DNA from: Hirudinaria manillensis
Taxonomy: Eukaryota > Annelida > Clitellata > Hirudinida > Hirudinidae
DNA: 64,000 bases
Assembly: GCA_034509925.1 (NCBI GenBank)
Contig: CM067529.1
Location: forward strand, 9,895,001-9,959,000
Direction of reading: 5' to 3'
How positions within the stretch are numbered: the stretch's first letter is position 1; every line of letters begins with the position of its first letter. The notes beneath the pieces were generated by a model. That model was not told where the DNA came from. It did no database searches and was given only the letters and a program-made list of their open reading frames with translations. The translations under genes and the position numbers were made by a program. Of this stretch, positions 53,900 through 63,621 are shown in pieces.

Positions 53900-54679
53900 T
53901 ATTGCTCTGTAGGTTTTAAGTTGTAATAGTTAACAAATAAGTGAGATAAAGCATTTGCTAAGATGGTAAGCTCCGTTGGCAAATTATTCGTGTTGTTTGA
54001 TTTAAAAAGATACTGAATATATACTTTCAAATTTATTTAATTTTTACTTAAATCAGAAGATTGATAATTTCCTAAATATAATTAAATAATCTTTAAATAA
54101 TTTAGCATCAATTTTCTGTTAAAACAATTCACCACTTCTCTTTTAAAAAATAATCAATATTAGAAGGATAAATAAATTTAATTAAATTTAATGAATAAGG
54201 AACATATTTATACATCTAAGTCTTACAAATAATTTCTTTTAGCAACTAATATCCCGAAAATATCCGATCTCTGAAATGATGAAGGAGAAATGCTATGCAA
54301 AGCCGTCTCCTTGGACCACCAAGATCCTTCATCTTGCACCGATTATGGAATGACTAGAGTGCTTTTGCGAGCAGCAGTTGTCATCGATTAGAAATAGCCA
54401 TCCTGACATTCGGTGAAAAAAAAAAATCTGAAATTACAGCCCTTGTCGAATTACTGTTGTTTTATGGAGGGTGTTGGGCAAAATCAGTTTTGATGAAATT
54501 GTTAAGTATTCTTATAAGCCTTTTTATGGTTTTGCAGCTGATGCTTGATTACCATTCAGTATAAAATCATATTCAAATTCAAAAAACTAAGTTTCACCTT
54601 AGTTTATTTGATAGAATAATTAAAGTAAAACGTAATAATATTTTAATTCATTTATTTATTTCAGATAGATACAACTTAC

Positions 54680-54900
54680 CTGCTCTCCTTATTGGGCAGT
54701 GAAAACATTTTTCCTTGGCTGCGTTGAGCTGCCGTTTTCTGCTCCAAGAATTAAGGGAGTTGATGCTTCGCTATAAGATTTACGGATTGTAAACATTAAT
54801 GTCGCAGCAAATATTTTTTACACCAACTCTGTAAGCAGCAAGCAATGTCGTTAATAGTGTAGAGCACGCTAAACAACGACACCATTCTATGTATCCAGAC
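54680..54900 (-). other. Proposed 5' untranslated exon of the N4BP2-like gene
   Basis: On the minus strand a consensus donor (GAGCAG|GTAAGTTG) lies at 54679. The coding exon starts 7 bases before its ATG at a good acceptor (AACCTACAG|AGCAATA, 53906). Splicing the two would remove about 0.77 kb. The upstream limit of the exon is a guess. Confidence 0.5.
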
Positions 54901-55529
54901 GTATTGTTTTCTTTGGCGATGGAAGTCGGAAAGGCAGGTTGTAGGTAATGCTGTATGATTTTAATTTATAGAGTAGCTTTAGATGTGACATAGAAGCAAT
55001 ATAACGCAGTGATTTATTTGACAGTTTCTAGCTAATGAATAAAGTTACAATCTTACGAATCCATTTGATAGGTCATGTCAAAAATCATGTTGAAAGATCA
55101 AATTCACGTTGCATTTTAGTTATAAGAATCAATTTTAAAAATATGTATTGTCGTAATAAAAATCAAACTGATTATCGAATTAAAATTTATAAATTTATTA
55201 AAGTTTTAGGAATAAGCCACTTCACCGGTTAGTAAAATCAGAGGTTTTTGTTGTTTAGTGTTTCTTTGAAGTACCCACATCAAAGCGCTTGCATTCTTTG
55301 ATATATGACATTAATGTCATTTAATACGATTTCACTGGCAAAAAGAGGATAACTTTTTTGTCAAGATTCTTTCTTGTTTATATTTTGTTTTTTTTTTATT
55401 TTACTCAATTGAGGAGTTGATTCTAATACCCGCTTAATCTGCGAGCTTCCCAAACATTTTGACATTACAAAACAACGCAGTTAAAGTAAAGAAAATTGAC
55501 TCTAAATCTTCTGTTTACACATTTTGACC
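54900..55529. other. Intergenic, divergent promoter region
   Basis: Separates the minus-strand N4BP2-like gene from the plus-strand TCF/LEF gene. AT-rich sequence; no recognised motif beyond that. A 65-codon open stretch at 55035-55232 looks random. Confidence 0.45.
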
Positions 55530-56540
55530 ATGACTTCTGAGGAAGACCCGCCATATGCCGATGACGAAATAAAAACTTATGTCGATGAAGGAGACGAATT
55601 AAAATCCGAGAATTTGAGCGACGCTAAGAAAGAACTTGTTGGTGACGATGACGACGATGAGGAGGTAGTGATATCTTTGCTCTTGTTATCTTGAATTACA
55701 TATCCCAATATATTTTTCCAATTTGATTCACACAGAGCAGATTCCCAAATGTAAGAGACAAGATGATGCTTTCATTTCCCATGATAGATTGTAGGTTTTG
55801 CATTATTTAAAATTTCAAGAAAATCATTAATCGGCGAAGGGCTACTCTTACTTATAGGTTATCCACACCGCCTTGCTTCTCTGCCGCAGTCAGCTCATCC
55901 AGGTTTTCTTCCGTTTTATCTTCCAGAAGTATGCAGACAGTGAGTTCAATGTAATATTGAAGTAAAGCAAAAATATAAACTATATATTTTCATAGGAATG
56001 CTCTCGCAAGATTCGCATTATTTCCTGGCTCTCCTACGATATCCTTCTATCCGATGTCTACTATTCCTTCTTATAATCCTTTCAATCGCGGCTTTTCCGA
56101 AGATCTACAAACCACAGACCAACATTTGCTTCAAAACACAGCTTTGAGTCAGAAGAAGCTATCCCCTAAGAAAACACGAATTAAGAAACCGCTTAATGCG
56201 TTTTTAATTTATTTGAAAGAAATGAGGCCAAAGGTGATTGCCGAAACTGGCCAAAAAGAGTCATCGTTCATTAATAAAATGCTGGGCACAAAAGTAAGAA
56301 TTCTTTGCAACTTTAGTCGAAGTGATTATCATTAAAATTAACTTCTTAACTAAAATATTTACTAGTTATTAGTTCAAGTAATAACTACTTTATTGCTTTC
56401 AGTGGGGTGCGATGAGCGATGCGGAGAAGGAAAAATATTTCGAAATGGCAAAGAAAATGAAAGATCTCCACCAACAAAAACATCCGGGATGGTCTGCCAA
56501 AGATAATTACGCATTGAAAAAGAAGAAGAAGAAGCAATAA
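55530..56540 (+). CDS. TCF/LEF transcription factor, compact form
   Basis: Five small exons (55530-55664, 55736-55790, 55858-55939, 55996-56293, 56403-56540) with matching phases encode 235 aa. The N-terminus has the beta-catenin-binding type motif DDEIKTYVDEGDE (family form NDELISFKDEGE) and an acidic tail. A short proline- and aromatic-rich linker follows. From about residue 153 comes a clear TCF-type HMG box: RIKKPLNAFLIYLKEMRPKV, ESSFINKMLGTKWGAM, YFEMAKKMKDLHQQ and HPGWSAKDNYALKKKKKK. The protein ends right after the basic tail, so there is no C-clamp. It should be the nuclear effector of Wnt/beta-catenin signalling. At 235 aa it is much smaller than most animal TCF proteins. AATAAA overlaps the stop codon region (56537) and another lies near 56705. 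Confidence 0.9.
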
Positions 56541-56990
56541 ATCAAATGTCTTACATGGAAACATCACCTGATATTCGGTTGATTCAACAACATTAATATT
56601 AAAACATCGTTAATAATTTATTGAAAATTTTACGCATCATTCTCGAGTCACAATGATTTCATGTCGAAATCAAAGTTAAAAACAAAGATAGAAAAATTTG
56701 TTAAATAAAAATTTGTGGTAAATAGTTGTACCATTGTTTTAATGTTATTTTAATCTACCACGAGTCGAATTGAACACACAAATTTGACATTCCTAGAAAT
56801 ATTATCACAAAATTATTTTATTTATTTGTTTCAATTAAATATCCACATAATTATAAACCATAGATTCCGCACAAATCATATTCCAACAGAATCATCAGTT
56901 GAAGAGAAATCCAGATTTTAATAATGGAAATGACAAAAAAAATTACAACGATGAATCGCCCAGTCGAGGATTTGGAGAGGAAAATCAGCC
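56541..56990. other. TCF/LEF 3' region and spacer
   Basis: AT-rich sequence holding the expected 3' untranslated region; an AATAAA near 56705 is the likely poly(A) signal. No other gene seen. Confidence 0.45.
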
Positions 56991-56999
56991 GCTATATCA

Positions 57000-57560
57000 A
57001 GACATGATTGGACTTACCCCCAGCATTGTCGTTTGTTGACATCTACAGCAGAAGCGCGAGCCTGAAGATGTGATCCAGCGATCCCTTACCTGGGGCGAGT
57101 GGAAGATGTCCCCGCTCTGACCGGCCTTTGCTATAAGGTCGGTATCCGATCAGTTGGCCTGCAAGGACAATTTGCGGAGGTGGGGTCTGGTACAAGACGC
57201 CATGTGCCGACGCTGCGATGAAACCGAAACGTTGAACCATGTGATCAGCAAAATATATGTCATGCATGGACACATGTGCATATGTCCTTGCCATAGGTCG
57301 ATAAAGGTCGACACAATCGGGTCCTTCGAAAAGTGTGCGAGGCCGGAAAAGAAAACTCGTGCAAATCTTACAGAGCAGCGGAAGATTTACTTTCGGCGCG
57401 CGGGCTTCATATACCTCTGCAAAAAGCGATGACAGACGCTAAGAAAGGAGGCAAACGTCTGGATCGTCGCTGTCGAAGGAATGAAGCACCTCCAGATGCT
57501 AAATGAGTGGCAGGAAGTCGTATATGATGGTTATGTCTCCGGATGATATCATCTTAGTGA
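57000..57560 (+). mobile_element. Fragment of a non-LTR retrotransposon, zinc-knuckle region
   Basis: The plus strand at 57.14-57.26 kb encodes SDQLACKDNLRRWGLVQDAM, then CRRCDETETLNHVIS. This is the CCHC-like knuckle after the reverse transcriptase in endonuclease-tailed LINEs. Further remnants in shifting frames follow to about 57.54 kb (FRRAGF and VEGMKHLQMLNEW). It is GC-richer than its surroundings and degenerate, and it could belong to the same family as the 50.9-51.25 kb fragment. Confidence 0.65.
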
Positions 57561-58585
57561 TAGTGATAGTTCCATTGTAAGATAGCCTTGATAACAGCAA
57601 TGCGTTCAAAGCGGAAAAGTATACAAATCTATACTATTATTGATGGACGGCCAATGATAGCGATCCGTAGCCAGAAGTTGAATCCAGATAAGAAAACCGA
57701 CAGGGACATCCAGCTGATCAAGGGATGAGGCTCACCCCTTATGAACATCAGGGGTTCCAATGGGCCGAAGAGTTTGAATGTGGTGGACCGCCTCCGAGGA
57801 TCCCAGTCGGGGTATTCCGTTGAGTAGGCCCTGTATAGTAGTAATGAAACTTCGTTCAACGTATGGCCCTAAGGAGTGCCCATTAATACTAACAAACCGC
57901 AATATCTAATTATTTAGATTGTTCTTTCATTTTAATGTATTATGAATAATTTAAAACAAAATTTTTACAATAATTTTGGACGTCAATCTGCTCCGAAAAT
58001 CGTAAATAGATCGAACGTCAAATATCAACTTATAAGTATGGGGTTCGTCCGCAAAAAATATTCGTTTCGACATCCACCCCTCACCTCCGTTGTTAACTTG
58101 AACTCTCCTTCTCAAGCGGAATCCAGCAATTTTCCCCCAAAATTCTATTACGACTTTTGTTGAAATCCACATTTTCTTAAACCCCTCCATCTTCATTTAT
58201 TTTTTTTAATCCGTCTTCTCTCGGAATTTAAATGTTATTATAATAAGTGTCCTTTTTTCTTGTGGCCACAAATAACTGAACTACGTTGAGGATCCTGAAT
58301 GTCAAGTTCATGAAACATTAGAAAGCTGCGTAATGATGATATAAATCTGATGTAATCAAAATTATATCTAAAAATTTAAACTCATCAAACCAAATTTTCA
58401 TTGATCAGCAGATTTGAGGTGCCAAATTAACGCAGTAATCAAGTTATAACTAATCGATTAATTCCCTCGGTCCTACAAATTCGACTATTTCGAAACAACA
58501 TTTCCAAACATAAACGTATCAGCATCTTGGCTGTCACTCATTTGATGGGCCGAGCCAAATATTTAACAGGGTTTACTCCGCCACA
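57560..58585. other. Unassigned region with a higher-GC block
   Basis: The block at 57.63-57.87 kb is GC-richer and open on the minus strand for 76 codons (STEYPDWDPRRRSTTFKLFG) without a recognised family. It may extend the neighbouring LINE fossil. The rest is AT-rich and empty to my eye. Confidence 0.4.
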
Positions 58586-58588
58586 ACC

Positions 58589-59740
58589 TTGTGGTTCTCA
58601 ACCTTCCTGAGGCATACCCCACCAAAGTCTCTTTAAAATCTAGGTGGCCCCCAAATACAGGAGAAATCAGAAAACTTGTATAATCATAGTACTAGTAATA
58701 TATGTTATGAAAAACAGTAACTACAGATTCAAAATATGCAAAGCAGAACTGAAATGCATAAATAAACGCTTTAATAAAAACATTTGTATAACATCGTCAT
58801 AATTTTAATTATCCTTTACTAAATTGTACACAGCTGGTGAGATCCTTTTGTTTGACGCTTGCTACACAGAGATATTATATTAGGAACCAGTTTAGACAAC
58901 TTTATTGTTAAATCTCTTCATTCAGTGATATCCAGTTGATTTCTTTTCTTAAGTGGCAAATCATTAGCACCCACATTCAACTTAATATCAAGATGGAAAT
59001 GGCAACAGTTTTCTTGAAAAGTAGGTTAAATTTGGATACCTAACCTCTGTCTCATGACACGACTCCTTTAATACTGTACAAAGTTTTAACTCATCATTCT
59101 ACATCTCTGAAAGTTCTTCTTGGTACTGCATTGAAACATCAGTTACGTTCACTAACATTGGTTGCATCACACATGATGGGAAATCAATTTGTTTCAAATA
59201 AGAAAATCTTTGATTGAAATCATATTTTGCCCATATTTTTAGATGATCCACAATTATAAGTGCAGCAGCATCAGCTACCTCACACCATTTTAGCCGGTGA
59301 AACAGTTCAAAGTTTCTTTCAGAAAAATGTTTTTGACATAGTTCTAAGAATGTGATGAAGCCAAATATCTTTGTCTTTGCATCAATAAGAGTTTTGTTTG
59401 TCCCCTGAAGCTGTATTCAACACATTCAGTTTTTAGAAATTATCTGCCAAGTAACTCACAAATACTTTACCATCGGTGGTTAGTAGATTCTTTAGTTCAG
59501 GCTTGTTCCTTAAAAATTCACCAAGAACATAAAATAGTTCCATGAATCTTTTTAAGCAATAACCCTTTGACAGCCACCTTCCTCCGTGTGAAGTAAAAGT
59601 CTATCATGGTCTATATTCTCAACTTCACAAAAATGCATGAAAAGATGCTCACATTTGGCATTGACTTTGATGGCATTGATGCATTTTGGAATCCAGAACG
59701 GTTGTACCCCTTTATTTTCGCTCAAAACATCGCAAGTATA
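58589..59740 (-). mobile_element. Decayed hAT transposon (ZBED5/SCAND3-like transposase remains)
   Basis: The left edge starts GTGGTTCTCAACC, like the CAGTGGTTCTCAACC ends of Charlie-type hATs. Reading the minus strand from 59.73 kb gives transposase pieces in order: NAIKVNAKCEHLFMHF, DHDRLLLHTEEGG, QLQGTNKTLIDAKTKIFGF, RLKWCEVADAAALIIVDHLK, IDFPSCVMQPMLV and, near 58.9 kb, the C-terminal RNQLDIT and LVPNIISLCSK. There are many stops and frame changes. The matching right-hand terminal repeat was not located. Confidence 0.75.
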
Positions 59741-60213
59741 GCTAATTTATTGTGAATTGTTAGGTATAGTTAGAGTAGGGTAGAGCAAGGGTTAAGGTAT
59801 TTGTAAATAAATTTCCTTAATTTTTCTTGATGGGCGGAGCTGAATATTTAATGATAGACAAGTGGGTGGAGCTATGCTGCTTCGGTTTTGAGTGAAAATA
59901 AGGTTGTACAACCGATCAACATACATTTTGTAACTGATTTTATGACATTAAGCAAAGGAAAAACATATTTGGCCACTACATTCTCTCTATGAATAACACT
60001 GTGCTCAAGAAGCATTTCAGGAGCCTCATCTTAAAACTGATAAAAAAAATGGCGACATCATAGATATATGCCCCGGTATACAAACACCGAAGCGAAAACA
60101 TAATATAACAAATTATATTTTAGAACAAGTTTCTTAAATTGTTCACTTGATATTGTCAAATACATACTAAATTAATTTAGAAGATTCAAAATTAATCCTC
60201 CAATTCAACAATA
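59741..60213. other. Spacer, nothing recognised
   Basis: AT-rich. It may include the missing right end of the hAT remnant and the 3' region of the Elongin-A-like gene. No motif identified. Confidence 0.4.
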
Positions 60214-61155
60214 TCAAACTAACGCCTCCCTATGTCTCGCCTGGAAGTTAATTTTACTTAATTCCATCTTCTCTTTCTCGAGCCGTTTTTCTTGCCCGTA
60301 AAATTCCTTCCAAGACGCGCAGCCCACGAGTCCACCCTGTTTCGGACAATCGCGGCTTAAGAGGTCTCTCCACAAGACGTCAGTTTTGCTGGCCAGATCC
60401 GGGTACATCTTTTCGAAAGCGTCGAGCGTCGAGCTTGGCGAGAGTCGGCTCGATAATCTCGTAGGGCAATTGCAGCAAGCCCTCGATCCGGCCAACTTCG
60501 AAGCCCTTGAAAAGGAGGTCGCTGAACCTGTCCAGCACCCCACCTCGGACGGCCGTCCGGTTTTTTCTCATGTTTCCGAAACAGGCCGTCTTTGCGAAGC
60601 TCGCGCGAACGCCGAACTTGAGCTCCGACGTCGCAAGAGACTTGCTCCTCTCCTCGAGGACCGTGCAAATCTCATCGAGGCGCTTCACAACATCGGCTTC
60701 TAAACCGCATTCCTCTTTTGGCACGTGGACCGTCGAAGTCTCTTGGACTTCCACGCTAGTGGTGTCGTCGACCGTTTCCTGCCTGGCCACTTTTCGAGGA
60801 GGCTCCTCGATTTGCGGCTCCTCTTCCGCCTTACGCTTTTTAGCGAATCCGGCCGCTTCTTTTGGATCGACGACGACCCTGCTCTTGGCCGACTGGGTGC
60901 TTTTGGCCAGTGCAGTAGATGCGTGAAATTTTGCCAGTTTGTTTTTCAATCTGGTAGCGGCGAGTTTCGCTCCGCCGCTCCTACTGCTCAGAACGGCAAT
61001 GGATTTTTCTAGACCAGATTCCTTATACATCGCATAAGGAACGGTCTTGGAAGAGATTTCTTTAATTACCTTCAAAATCTCTTGAACGTCGACGACGACA
61101 GGACGAGTCGTTCGTTCAACTCTTTCAGGACGTTTGTAGCTGAAGCTGAGGCCAT
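60214..61155 (-). pseudogene. Intronless Elongin-A-like gene with broken reading frame
   Basis: GC-rich and unspliced, unlike its neighbours. The ATG at 61155 opens MASASATNVLKELNERLV, which resembles the Elongin A N-terminus (family form MAAESALQVVEKLQARL). Similarity continues in another frame from about 61.1 kb (QEILKVIKEISSKTVPY, a TFIIS-N-like helix bundle), then a nuclear-signal-like KKRKAEEE part. Next come a BC-box/F-box-like region (RFSDLLFKGFEVGRIEGLL, LPYEIIEPTLAKLDA) and, again in a third frame from about 60.43 kb, the family tail (YPDLASKTDVLWRDLLSRD, CASWKEFYGQEKRLEKEKM). The second break coincides with a 7-bp tandem duplication (CTCGACG twice). Elongin A activates RNA polymerase II elongation and is a substrate adaptor for an Elongin BC ubiquitin ligase. 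It is either a recent pseudogene or a multicopy gene with sequence errors. Confidence 0.7.
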
Positions 61156-61230
61156 TTGGAAATAACGCTGTTCTCGGAGATGCTTCACGGGCGGCTGCGA
61201 CGATCGAAATGACTACTAGAGCGACTTTCG

Positions 61231-61268
61231 CCTTTATATAGGCTCGCGAGGCGCGCCTCGCGCACGTG
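61231..61268 (-). promoter_or_regulatory. TATA/E-box promoter of the Elongin-A-like gene
   Basis: On the minus strand, CACGTG (61263-61268), then the perfect 18-bp palindrome CGCGAGGCGCGCCTCGCG (61245-61262), then TATATAAAGG (61231-61240). The ATG at 61155 is about 75 bases downstream. The spacing is right for a TATA box with initiation near 61205. Confidence 0.65.
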
Positions 61269-61379
61269 AATCGTTGGCAAAGCGCCAATTCTGCGCGCGC
61301 GGGCTCGTTGCGCCGAGCATAATAATCGTATTGATAAATAATCATATTTAATTTTAAATTGATAAATAAATTGATAAAT

Positions 61380-61610
61380 AATCCTATTTTATCGAATAAA
61401 TTTTTTTATGTTTTAACGAAACGAGTGTTTTTGTTTTTTTTTTAAATTTTTTTACTTTATTGAACGATTTTTGGAATATCTGCTTAGGTTACAACGATAT
61501 CGTTTTACCCTATTTTATCGAACAAAATTGTTTGTTTGTTTTTTGTTTGTGTTTTATCGAAAAGAGTGTTTGTTTTTTTTTTAACGTTATAATTTATTGA
61601 ACGAGGGATA
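61380..61610. repeat. Two-copy AT-rich tandem duplication
   Basis: CCTATTTTATCGAA begins a unit of about 115-120 bases that recurs at about 61.51 kb, each with an AACGAAACGAGTG / ATCGAAAAGAGTG piece and a TTTATTGAACGA end. It lies between the Elongin-A-like gene and the array. Confidence 0.6.
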
Positions 61611-61690
61611 AAAAAAATTTAAAGAACCAAAAACATCATTCACCTTTTTCTCATTGCAGAGATGGCCTTTTTGGATAACCACTTGAAATT

Positions 61691-61727
61691 TGGAAGTTAA
61701 TTTTACTTACATCCATCTTCTCTTTCT
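61691..61727 (-). pseudogene. Scrap of a second Elongin-A-like gene 3' end
   Basis: Thirty-seven bases match the Elongin-A-like coding tail at 60242-60278 with two differences (the part encoding KEKMELSKINF). The match stops right where the first array unit's coding end begins, so an Elongin-like copy was once joined to this array. Confidence 0.75.
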
Positions 61728-61729
61728 AC

Positions 61730-62278
61730 TCAAACGTAGGGATTGTATCTGGATTCTTTGGAAAGCGAATTCCTCATTTTGAATTCATTTCTCTTTCTGG
61801 CGTGGACATCGGTGTCTATTTGATGCACGATTAAATTTCGAAAATCGCAGCATAAGTCGTCGACGTCGATTACTGGATCGTTCAATGACACGACATCTCG
61901 TCGTGTTTCTTGGCGACAACCAGTCGGCTCGCTATCGACCTTGATTCTGGCCCACTCTTCGGCGAATCGGGCCAAGAAGGCCTCTGCCTCGAGGTCGAGC
62001 CGGCGAATTTTTGCGCCATCGTTTCTCGCCATTCTCGTATTCTGCTGCTCACTCTTTTTATCATTTACGTAATTTTGTTTGCCACTGTGTTGTTCTTTGG
62101 CAAGAGCCCTTTTACGCTCGAGCGAATGTCGAAGATCGTTTGATGCGAGCTTGGATCTGCCATTTTTGTTGTATTTGTTCGGCTGCTGTTTGGGCTTACA
62201 GCTTCCGCAAGTATAATGCGCCGTTTTATTGTAGTGATTTGTATTACCAGGCCCAACGTTCTTCGAATAATCGGCCAT
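61730..62278 (-). CDS. Unknown basic protein of the tandem array, copy 1 (182 aa)
   Basis: Opens with MADYSKNVGPGNTNHYNKTA, has a CGSCKP pair, a lysine/arginine-rich middle, an amphipathic helix (LDLEAEAFLARFAEEWARIK) and DDLCCDF near the C-terminus. I do not recognise the family. The ATG lies about 160 bases downstream of the TATA box and no introns are needed. Compared with copy 2 it has about ten amino-acid changes and lacks four residues (a VNQH-type insertion), against about three silent changes by eye. No signal peptide or membrane segment. Nuclear location is only a guess from the charge. Confidence 0.6.
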   Translation of the reverse strand: MADYSKNVGPGNTNHYNKTAHYTCGSCKPKQQPNKYNKNGRSKLASNDLRHSLERKRALAKEQHSGKQNYVNDKKSEQQNTRMARNDGAKIRRLDLEAEAFLARFAEEWARIKVDSEPTGCRQETRRDVVSLNDPVIDVDDLCCDFRNLIVHQIDTDVHARKRNEFKMRNSLSKESRYNPYV

Positions 62279-62435
62279 TGCACTGTTCGTATCGGCGTGG
62301 AATTCAAAGGAATTCAGTGGCTCGAGTGATACTGTAAAAATACGTGGTTTCCAAGACGAACTCTTTTACCAGTAGGAGAGGCACCCGCACGATCGTAGTT
62401 CAGCGAAGAAATGATTAACCTATGCGACCCACCTT

Positions 62436-62492
62436 CTTATATAGATTCACCAGCGGCCTGTTGCCGCGCAACGGCTGCGTGCAGCTCACGTG
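62436..62492 (-). promoter_or_regulatory. TATA/E-box promoter of array copy 1
   Basis: On the minus strand, a CCGCCCC GC box near 62.5 kb, TCACGTGA (62486-62493), a GC-rich stretch with TTGCGCGGCAAC, then CTATATAAG (62436-62444). The ATG of copy 1 is about 160 bases downstream. Confidence 0.65.
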
Positions 62493-62669
62493 ACTGCCAC
62501 GGGGCGGAGTCGAGGTCATTCATTTATTATCTTTAAAACGAACACGCTTATCATTTTGGATTCTTTATTTGTAAATTACGCGAAATATTTTTAATGATAA
62601 CAGTAGAGTTGTTTTTTTTTATTTTCGTATTTTTTCATTTTTTCTTCTTCGCTAAGGCTGCCGAACTCC

Positions 62670-63230
62670 TCATGCGTACGGATGGTATCTGGATTCTTTG
62701 GAAAGCGAATTCCTCATTTTGAATTCGTTTCTCTTTCTGGCGCGGACATCGGCGTCTACTTGCTGCACGATTAAATTTCGAAAATCGCAGCATAAGTCGT
62801 CGACGTCGATTACTGGATCGTTCAATGACACGACATCTCGTCGTGTTTCTTGGCGAAAACCAGTCGGCTCGCTATCGACCTTGATTCGGGCCCACTCTTC
62901 GGCGAATCGGGCCAAGAAGGCCTCTGCCTCGAGGTCGAGCCGGCGAATTTTTGCGCCATCGTTTCTCGCCATTCTCGTATTCTGCTGCTCACTCTTTTTA
63001 TCATTTACGTGCTGATTCACGTGGTTTTGTTTGCCACTGTGTTGTTCTTTGGAAAGAGCCCTTTTACGCTCGAGCGAATGTCGAAGATCGTTTGATGCGA
63101 GCTTGGATCTGCCATTTTTGTTGTATTTCCTCGGCTGCTGTTTGGGCTTACAGCTTCCGCAAGTATAATGCGCCGTTTTATTGTAGTGATTTGTATTACC
63201 AGGCCCAACGTTCTTCGAATAATCGGCCAT
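62670..63230 (-). CDS. Unknown basic protein of the tandem array, copy 2 (186 aa)
   Basis: Same architecture as copy 1, with the extra HVNQHVN stretch. Its 3' 370 bases are identical to copy 3 as far as the window shows. Ends SRYHPYA with TGA at 62670. The unit is complete with its own promoter at 63388-63444. Confidence 0.6.
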   Translation of the reverse strand: MADYSKNVGPGNTNHYNKTAHYTCGSCKPKQQPRKYNKNGRSKLASNDLRHSLERKRALSKEQHSGKQNHVNQHVNDKKSEQQNTRMARNDGAKIRRLDLEAEAFLARFAEEWARIKVDSEPTGFRQETRRDVVSLNDPVIDVDDLCCDFRNLIVQQVDADVRARKRNEFKMRNSLSKESRYHPYA

Positions 63231-63387
63231 TGCACTGTTCGTATCGGCGTGGAATTCAAAGGAATTCAGTGGCTCGAGTGATACTGTAAAAATACGTGGT
63301 TTCCAAGACGAACTCTTTTACCAGTAGGAGAGGCACCCGCACGATCGTAGTTCAGCGAAGAAATGATTAACCTATGCGACCCACCTT

Positions 63388-63444
63388 CTTATATAGATTC
63401 ACCAGCGGCCTGTTGCCGCGCAACGGCTGCGTGCAGCTCACGTG
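63388..63444 (-). promoter_or_regulatory. TATA/E-box promoter of array copy 2
   Basis: Identical to the promoter of copy 1, displaced by 952 bases. The whole 5' flank of about 340 bases shows no difference between units 1 and 2. Confidence 0.65.
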
Positions 63445-63621
63445 ACTGCCACGGGGCGGAGTCGAGGTCATTCATTTATTATCTTTAAAACGAACACGCT
63501 TATCATTTTGGATTCTTTATTTGTAAATTACGCGAAATATTTTTAATGATAACAGTAGAGTTGTTTTTTTTTATTTTAGTATTTTTTAATTTTTTATTAT
63601 TAGCTAAGGCTGCCGAACTCC

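Noticed and set aside
62698-63015. Plus-strand 105-codon frame repeated in each array unit
   Set aside because: It lies antisense to the better-supported minus-strand gene, has no promoter on its side, and repeats only because the units are identical.
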